NCBI GenBank assembly: GCA_027625915.1
Contig: JANTQA010000036.1
Location: 11,491,001 to 11,555,000, forward strand
Reading direction: 5' to 3'
Length of the DNA stretch: 64,000 nucleotides
Source: Anaeramoeba flamelloides
Taxonomy: Eukaryota > Metamonada > Anaeramoebidae
The notes under the pieces were generated by a model. The model ran no database searches. It was not told the origin of the DNA and saw only the letters and a list, made by a program, of their open reading frames with translations. A program made the position numbers and the translations under genes. This document shows positions 57,425 to 64,000 of the stretch, piece after piece. How positions within the stretch are numbered: position 1 is the first letter of the stretch; every line of letters starts with the position of its first letter.

Positions 57425-58115
57425 ATACATTGAGAGTCTCATTTTTATATTGATATTTAATATAATTTCTAAAATAGCACTATTGCTTTGAATTAAATTA
57501 AATTTTTAAGGCATCAAATCAATCTATAATTTTTCGATAATCAAAGTATGTTGTCATCGTGTGTCAAATTTATTTCTACACCATGGCTCAAATAACTCAA
57601 AAAAAATCAATTATAACTCTTTTTCACAATAAATTATTGAATGTTCTACTAATGGATCACAATTAAAAAATTTTAATTTTGGAAATTTTTATAATTTTAA
57701 TTTCTATATCAAACCCAAAGATAAAAAACTCAAAATAGTAATGTTACAGAATTTATTAATTCATCTTTAGAACTTCCAAAAGTAACTATTTTTCATCTTT
57801 TATAATTTCAAAGATTAACTCATCAAATATAAAAATTAAAACCCAAGAATGATTAATTATGTTTTTCTTTATAATGAAAGTAATTGTAACCACAATATAA
57901 TCCCAAGGATTTGATAATTAATTTGTCAAAAAAATTTATCCGTTAATGATTTAATTTTATAAAAAAACAATTGAATTTTTTAGCAATTTATCAAGATTTC
58001 ACAACAAATTTAAGAAAGATATTTTGTCAACTTTGTAGTCATCATATTAATAATTCAACCTGTAAATTTCTTTTGAACGTAATATTTTTTTCTGAATTTG
58101 TTGGGTTTTTGACTA

Positions 58116-59078
58116 CTGTAGTCAAATAAAGCGTGCAAAAAAATTTAATCTCCAGTGGTGTAAATAACTCTTGTTTTTTAATTTAGCCCATTACTAAAAT
58201 TCAACTCATGCAAAAAATATTGGCTTACTCTAGAAATAAAAGAAATAAATCAACCTGCTGAAAACAGTATAGAAACAAGAAATTGGGTTCTTTAAATAAA
58301 TTTTAAAAAAGAATTATGAATATATTGAAAGATTAAAATTTAATTTTTTTACAAAAAAATGAACATAATTTTATCTTTTGAATTATTATAAAAAAATCAT
58401 TTAATCTCAATAATTTTGTAAATATGATGAAATTTTTGTAATAAAAGCATTTAATATAATTGAGCCATTTTGACTAATCAAAGATCTAACCTCTAAAGTC
58501 AATTTAAATCTAAATCAAGAATATATAAGTGCATTCTGGTCTTTCAATACCGAAGTCTGTAAAAAAAAAAACGAATTAAATTTTAGTTATGGGCTAAAGG
58601 TAGTTAAACACGGGTTATTTACACCACTATATGTTTCAAAATAAAAAGTGTATTTTTATTTTATTGAAGCCGCCCACATCAAACGATAAAAGAAACCAAC
58701 AATAAAACTGAAATAAATATGGCAGTAGTTTCCTTAAAGTTCTATTATTTCAAAAGAAATTTTATAAATGAAGTATCAATTTCGAAAATTTATCTTAAAA
58801 AAATAGAGTAGATTTTTCACTAAAATTTTAATCGTCAAAATATTTAGTTAATTTTTAATAATATTTTTAACCATTCAAGAATATTTTAAAAAATTAACAT
58901 GAATATTTAAATTTTACTGCAAATATCCAGATGTTTACTTTCAAAATTGATTGAGAACTTGTGTTTATTATTATATAGTCGATTGGATGTTACCTTGCAA
59001 CAAGAAGAAAAAAAAAATCACTGATTATATTTTAAAATATGGATTATAGTTGTTGCGGAAGCATTATTTTGAACACTA
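58116..59078. mobile_element. Family C element, copy 3, interrupted by E copy 1
   Basis: TA plus CTGTAGTCAAATAAAGCGTG at the left and TTATTTTGAACACTA plus TA at the right. Removing the E element leaves 486 bases, matching the 483 of copies 1 and 2. It lies inside D copy 2. Confidence 0.9.
58153..58629. mobile_element. Family E element, copy 1 (about 477 bp)
   Basis: The ends are CAGTGGTGTAAATAACTC and, reversed, TAGTGGTGTAAATAACCCGT, an almost perfect 16-bp inverted pair. It is inserted in C copy 3 between the AAAAAAATTTAAT and GTTTCAAAATAAAAAG words that are adjacent in copies 1 and 2. Non-coding. Confidence 0.88.
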
Positions 59079-60065
59079 TAATACAAAAATTATTTTTAAT
59101 TGATGAGATACACAAATATTTCAACTATTACTAGACGAATTTTTAAAGGCATTTTACCCTTGGAGCATTAATGTGATATACACCTAATAACAATATACTT
59201 TAAACTTAATACTTCTCTCTTGTTATCGCTAATCCTACATTTCTATTACCAACAATTCTAAATTTTATTTTTGGTTCAAGTGCTCACTTATCAATAACCA
59301 ATACTGCATTTAAATCTTCTGAGTATATAATTTTGTAAATATAGACATTTATTTCATCCCTAAACAAATTATTTATTGATTCCCAATCCTAACTATTCCT
59401 GGATTGATAATTTGATTTGTTTATAAACAGAACGGATAAACCAAATATTCTTCCACAGGGTATCATTTAGAGATAGAAATCTTGCTAAAAGCATTTAGTA
59501 ACTCTTTAAAACCAAAAAAAAAATTTTCACAGAATATTCGTCATACAAAAAGCTCACCCTTTTACTAGATCACAAATCTCCACTGTTGATAAGAAGATCT
59601 AACAAAAGATAGTGTCGTTTTAATTATCCATTAATACAAATGTAACAGGTTACTTCCAATATTTGATAGGTGTAATCATACTATCTCAAAAAAGAACAAA
59701 CTTGGGATTTGGTAAACATGTAAAATTTTAGATTTAATTAAAGTACAACTCTTTGATCTTCAAAAAATTAAAACAGTACTTTTTTTGCTTTAAAAGTAAA
59801 CATACACAAGTATAATAAAATGTATCTTATTTGTCAAAGATTTTATTAATAAATTTGTTTTTTTTCTTGAACAGTTGTACTTTTCTGATATACACTCTTG
59901 GAAAATGAAAGTAGATAGTATATTGAATGTATTAAGTATCTTTCTATTCTTTTTAAATAATAAAGGAAAAGTTGGGGGTGTGAAAATCAATTAGAAAAGC
60001 CAAAATAATGACCTTAAATCAAAAAAAAAAACAAACAAATAACCCCTAAGCCTCTCGATTATATA

Positions 60066-61960
60066 TTAAAGTGTTCAGTACATTTTACAAATTAAAAATA
60101 GTGCCACTATTTATCGGAAAATGAATCTTAAAAACCATTTATTTACCTCAAATATATAAATATTTTGTTTAATATGAGAGTCTGTTATATCCCAGTATAA
60201 GTGATTTATCTACTAATTAAACAATGGTACTCAAAATGATGAAGAATTTACATAGAAAAAAACAAAAAAAATCATTTATTCATTGATCATATTTATATAA
60301 TTTGATCTAATTACTTGTTCTTTACTTGGTTTTTCTCTTTAATAATTAATTATAAATACTTTTGGTTTGAATAATTTTTGATTAAAAAATTCCGTTTAAT
60401 TTCTAAAAAAATTCCAAAATGAATTTATAATTCAAATTTTAATTTAATTCTTTTAATTCTAGTTTTAGTTCAGAGAAAATAGGATATTTTTTAAATTATT
60501 GTACCGAAATATAAATTTATTAGATGTATTTGTTGGATTTGATAATTATTTATTTTCCATCTAAATGAGAACTCAAAATAATTCGAATTAATGTTTTAAA
60601 TTTTTTACAATTTTTCTTTTTCTTTGAGTCAAACCTTTTTACATTTTTTTTTATTTTTTTGATTTCAATTATTTCAATCTCTTTTCTTTAATATTTAACA
60701 TTATTCTTTGTTCTGGCTTGGTTTGATAAAAATATTTGATAAAAGAATTTTGAAAGGAAATTGGTAAAAAAAATGTATTGTAAAATAGTATGATAAAATG
60801 CAATGGAGAGAATACCAAGGTAATAAATTGTTTATATTTATCGAAATTAAGAAAAAAAAGAAAAAAAATTCTTTGAAATTCTCTTGGGTTAATTTTTTTT
60901 TTTCATTTTTGATTGCTATAAGTTTAATGAGAAAGGTGATCTTTTCCTTTTATTGTCTTCAAATGGAAAATATTTTTTTCAAATACACACCTTACTGGGT
61001 CATTTTTTTTTGGTTTATTCTTTGATTAATATTCAACTCTCAGTCTGCACACATTTCTAGCTCCAAAACCAAATTTAATAAAACTCAAAAATTTAATCAA
61101 AAATAAATCTTTAAAAAATGGAAAAATTAAAGATTCAACTCTGAATCGCTTTGAGTTTAATAGGGTTCTAATCACAAATAGAGTATATGAATTGTTTTTT
61201 GGTTTCAAAGTTTTAATATACTATGGTACTCAAAAAATCTTTTTTTCATGATTTAGTTTACAATTAAAATTGTACAAAATTTTTAAATATACTGTTGTTA
61301 AAATAATGTGTACCGATAAATTTTATCTATGTCTTTAAAATAAAAAGCGGTGTTTTTACCTTCGAGAAGAACTATACTTTTATCGATCAAAGAAACTAAT
61401 AATAAAACCTGAGAGGCCAGGTATTGATTACCTCAAGTTCTATATTTTAAACAAAATTCGAAAAATAAAGGATCAAATTAGAAAATTTATCTCAAAAAAT
61501 ACAGTATATTTATTTGTAAAATTTTTATTTACAGGACTAATCTCAATTAAATTTTTTTACCTAAATTTAATATAGTTTGAGAAAAATTTTTCCCAATTAC
61601 TTAGATTTGAAAATACCTGTTTATTTTCAATAGTAAACATATTTCTAGATAAGTAGTCCTTATTTAGAAATAGGTGGTCAAAAAAAAAATAATAGAGACG
61701 AGTTCCTTAAAAAACAAAAATATTGAAAAAAAAACTTAGTGAATTATGAAAAATTTTAACAAATTGCATTTATAATTTAAAATTTTAGGAAAATCTCGAG
61801 AATTTTACCTTCAAAATTGATTTGAAATTATGTATACTACTAAATCTAGAATTGGATGCTCAATTGGAAAAAGAAGAAAAAAAAGCTTGGATTATATTTT
61901 GAAACATAGATTATAGTTGTTTAATACACATTATTTTGATCACTGTTGCTATTTCCTTAA
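60066..61960 (-). mobile_element. R1 element copy 3, with family C copy 4 inserted near its right end
   Basis: TTAA at 60066 is followed by GTTCAGTACATTTTACAAAT and AGTGCCAC. Near the right end TACTATGGTACTCAAAAAAT mirrors copy 1's left end. The terminal CTATTTCCTTAA (to 61960) reappears after the C insertion, completing a TTAA-ended element of about 1.24 kb. Internal words such as GATTCAGAGTTGAATCTT (reversed) match copy 1. The frames at 60798-61025 and 61026-61208 lie inside it and are not genes. Confidence 0.85.
61292..61945. mobile_element. Family C element, copy 4 (654 bp, with about 170 extra bases)
   Basis: TA plus CTGTTGTTAAAATAATGTG at the left and TTATTTTGATCACTG at the right. AAAATAAAAAGCGGTG, AAACTAATAATAAAACCTGA and AAAGGATCAAATTAGAAAA match the other copies. 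About 170 bases near 61535-61700 are absent from copies 1 and 2 and look like a further insertion. Confidence 0.85.
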
Positions 61961-62964
61961 ATAAAATTGATTCTATTTAAACAATTATGTATACTGTCAA
62001 ATACCCTGGCTTTTGATTTCACACTGTAAAAGTATCACTGCTAATTAATAAACACAAATTTATCAATAAAAACTTTGAAAAATAAGATAACTTTTTTGTT
62101 AACATCCCTTATTCGAAAAACTTACTGATAAAATTTTGACTTCTTTTCCCTATTTTTCTTTTTGAATGAAATTTTTCAAAGAAACAGAATGTTTTTGGTT
62201 GTAAGCAGTTATTGTTTTGGTCCTAGCCTATTTGGTACTTTTTTATAGGACGAAATATCTTTAGTGAACTAAGAATCCAAAATGAAGGGATATTTCAGAA
62301 TTAAATAATGAGAAATCAGTCAAATTTTTATAATACCTCAATTTCCAAGACAAAGATCAAAATCATCCAAGATCTACCAGAGTTTAAATTACTGTCTACT
62401 CTTTTTCAATTTGATTTGGTTAATGTAGTAAAACAAAATGCAATATAAGATATTCCTTTTAAAATATTTAACCACAAACAATTACTTTTTCAGAATCTTT
62501 AATTATTCTTGAAAAGAGAAGAAATAATAAACATGTGTCACTTCCTTTCAGAAAAAAAAAGAAAAGAAAGGGTAAATTAAAAAAATTATTATTTAACGTT
62601 TTTCAATTAAATAGCAAGAAACTTGTATATTTTTGGAAAGAACCTAGAAAATATAAAAAATTTTTGTATTTTCCAACCTTAGCCCTCTCAGAAATAATCT
62701 AACTGAATAATACTTATTTTAACATTAAAATTAATTGTTTAGTGGACTAAGGAAATTCCAAAATGTAAAAGTTCATTTTTCACTTATTCTCCAACTTTGC
62801 ACTTTGATTTGTTTTTGAAAAAAAAAAAAAAAAAAAAAAATTGAACTTTAAAGTCATTTCTTTTTTTTTTCTTTCAATCTCAAAAAACGATCGACAAACT
62901 CTACAAAAAACATTAAGACCACGATTGTTTTTTTTTCAATTTTTCAGCAAGTTATCTTCAAAGA

Positions 62965-64000
62965 ATGCTCTCTCAACTAACAGAAAAATTTAAGAATTCA
63001 AAGGATCTTGATGAAAGGGTCCGAATAATTGAAGAAATCTCCAAAACATTTTCACGTTTAGATCAAGCACAGCTCAACACCTATTTTACAGACACTTTGC
63101 CAACATTTCAACAAATTATCATTTCCGATGGAAACCAAATGATCAAGAACAATCCAAAAGCACTTTTATTACGGAAAGGCTTTTATACGATCTTGCGGGA
63201 TCTGATACTTTTACCAAACTTTTCATATTTGGTCCGAACAAAAACACACCGAACCATTTTTAGTGCTGGGTTAATGAAGATAGTTGAAGTCTCTTTAAAG
63301 GGGATCCAGTCTGAAAATGAAGTAAATGGGTTGTTGTCATTACAAACCATCGATTTACTTTTAATTGATTTCCCAGAGCTTTTGGATTCATTAATTGAAA
63401 AAGTATTAAATCTATTAAGCGTGATGGTTTTGAATTTCATTAATAAATTCCGAACATTTGATTCAAATCAATTCTCAAAAGGCAATCAGCTTTCTCAACC
63501 AAAGCAGCAGCAGCAGCAGCAACAACAGCAGCAGTATCGTCAGCAATTAATAAAGCAACGGCAACAACAACAACAAAAACAACAACAACAAACACAACAA
63601 TCCCAGCAAACGCAACAACAACCACAACAACAACCACAACAAACACAACAACAACAAACGCAACAAAAACAAAAATCTTTAATCCAAGCAAACCAATCTT
63701 TAATTATTCCAGCAATTGAATCCATTACAACTTTAATAAGCTTAAGGGATTTAATTAAACAATATTACCCAAGAATAAAAAATTCCAATCTCAAACTGAT
63801 TGTTAACAAAAGATTATTTGAGATTATCTTAAAAATATTTCAAATTAAAAGATTTTCAGTAAAGCATAACAAAGAAATTTATTATGAAATATTACAAGTG
63901 CAAATCAAGTTTTTAAAACTATTTTTAATTACGTCTCAAGAATTTCCAGAAAATTATATTAATAAAGAAAAATTAAAAAAATACAATCAACAATTAATCG
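62965..64000 (+). CDS. trrap: TRRAP/Tra1 N-terminal part (runs off the window)
   Basis: The open frame runs from ATG at 62965 through at least 345 codons with no stop to the edge. TRRAP/Tra1 is the very large pseudokinase scaffold that brings activators to SAGA and NuA4 acetyltransferase complexes. The match is to the extreme N-terminal helical repeats. LDERVRIIEEISKTFS matches the first repeat, and QSENEVNGLLSLQTIDLLL (about 116-134) parallels the ETENEENVLICLRIIIEL block. SVKHNKEIYYEILQVQIKFL parallels NKELYADFIAAQIKTL. Between them, residues about 178-237 are a Gln-rich insertion (CAG/CAA) not typical of the family. The ATG gives the family's usual start; an acceptor-like AG at 62947 hints at a 5' UTR intron. 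Confidence 0.87.
   Translation, partial: MLSQLTEKFKNSKDLDERVRIIEEISKTFSRLDQAQLNTYFTDTLPTFQQIIISDGNQMIKNNPKALLLRKGFYTILRDLILLPNFSYLVRTKTHRTIFSAGLMKIVEVSLKGIQSENEVNGLLSLQTIDLLLIDFPELLDSLIEKVLNLLSVMVLNFINKFRTFDSNQFSKGNQLSQPKQQQQQQQQQQYRQQLIKQRQQQQQKQQQQTQQSQQTQQQPQQQPQQTQQQQTQQKQKSLIQANQSLIIPAIESITTLISLRDLIKQYYPRIKNSNLKLIVNKRLFEIILKIFQIKRFSVKHNKEIYYEILQVQIKFLKLFLITSQEFPENYINKEKLKKYNQQLI

Larger units (their letters stand above)
57507..59233. mobile_element. Family D element, copy 2, interrupted by C copy 3
   Basis: The left part (57507-58113) follows D copy 1: CCATGGCTCAAATA, TTAGAACTTCCAAAAGTAA, TTTGTCAAAAAAATTTAT, AATTTAAGAAAGATATTTTG, TGTAGTCA. After the C insertion it resumes with TTTTTAATTGATGAGAT, ATTAATGTGAT, AATAACAATATACTTT and ends near ATCGCTAAT. 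Without inserts it would be about 760 bases. Confidence 0.85.
59234..62964. other. Intergenic region upstream of the TRRAP gene, with R1 copy 3
   Basis: No gene seen outside the R1/C nest. TTTTTTCAATTTTTCAG just before 62948 is a good splice acceptor, so a 5' non-coding exon of the TRRAP gene may lie further up. Confidence 0.5.

Noticed and set aside
63440-63725. Minus-strand Val/Cys/Ala-rich frames
   Set aside because: Antisense of the CAG/CAA glutamine tract in the TRRAP gene.

Overview
This window looks like nuclear DNA of an AT-rich, free-living unicellular eukaryote. A+T is roughly four fifths by eye. Genes are small and carry GT-AG introns, proteins have long Asn and Gln runs, and intergenic DNA is full of A/T homopolymers and TA microsatellites. 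One TRIM-like gene (B-box zinc fingers, coiled coil, SPRY-like tail) and the general style would fit an Anaeramoeba- or Dictyostelium-like amoeba, but the species cannot be fixed from the sequence.

The window is gene-poor. In order, the supported genes are: an unidentified open reading frame (3670-4278, +); a tRNA-Phe (6569-6641, +); a large Asn/Gln-rich protein with an E2F/DP-like winged helix (11055-14563, +); an acetate-transporter-family (SatP/GPR1/FUN34) membrane protein in three exons (18140-19275, -); UBA3, the catalytic subunit of the NEDD8-activating E1, in six exons (24272-28285, -); an F-box plus TMEM185-like multispan membrane protein (33608-35191, -); an unidentified first exon (40888-41116, -); a B-box/SPRY TRIM-like gene split by a 4 kb gap (45557-51124, +); an RNFT-type RING and transmembrane E3 ligase (54988-56160, -); a second tRNA-Phe in inverted orientation (57352-57424, -); and the N terminus of the giant SAGA/NuA4 subunit TRRAP/Tra1 (62965 to the window end, +). 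Three or four of these are ubiquitin or NEDD8 pathway genes (UBA3, F-box, RING, TRIM-like). They show no operon-like linkage.

The most striking content is in the gaps. By comparing the window with itself I could define at least eight families of non-coding, inverted-repeat elements. They are: R1 (about 1.2 kb, TTAA ends, 3 copies); C (483 bp, TA-flanked, 4 copies); D (about 740 bp, about 80 bp inverted ends, 2 copies); E (about 480 bp, 3 copies); F (195-197 bp, TA-flanked, 3 whole copies and 1 remnant); a 1.3 kb element with about fourteen ATCGCGAT-like subterminal motifs; a 0.6 kb fold-back element; and weaker families B and G. Several are nested: E inside C inside D, F inside E, and C inside R1. 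A 0.7 kb inverted duplication has one arm with a C insertion and one without, which gives an empty-site proof of transposition. One R1 copy sits in the last UBA3 intron, making it 2.25 kb against about 90-180 bp for its siblings.

Two unrelated genes (the E2F-like one and the TRIM-like one) share an oddity. Their coding frame meets a TAA followed by A and continues in the +1 frame from exactly that point. This could be programmed frameshifting, sequencing error or decay, and deserves a check.
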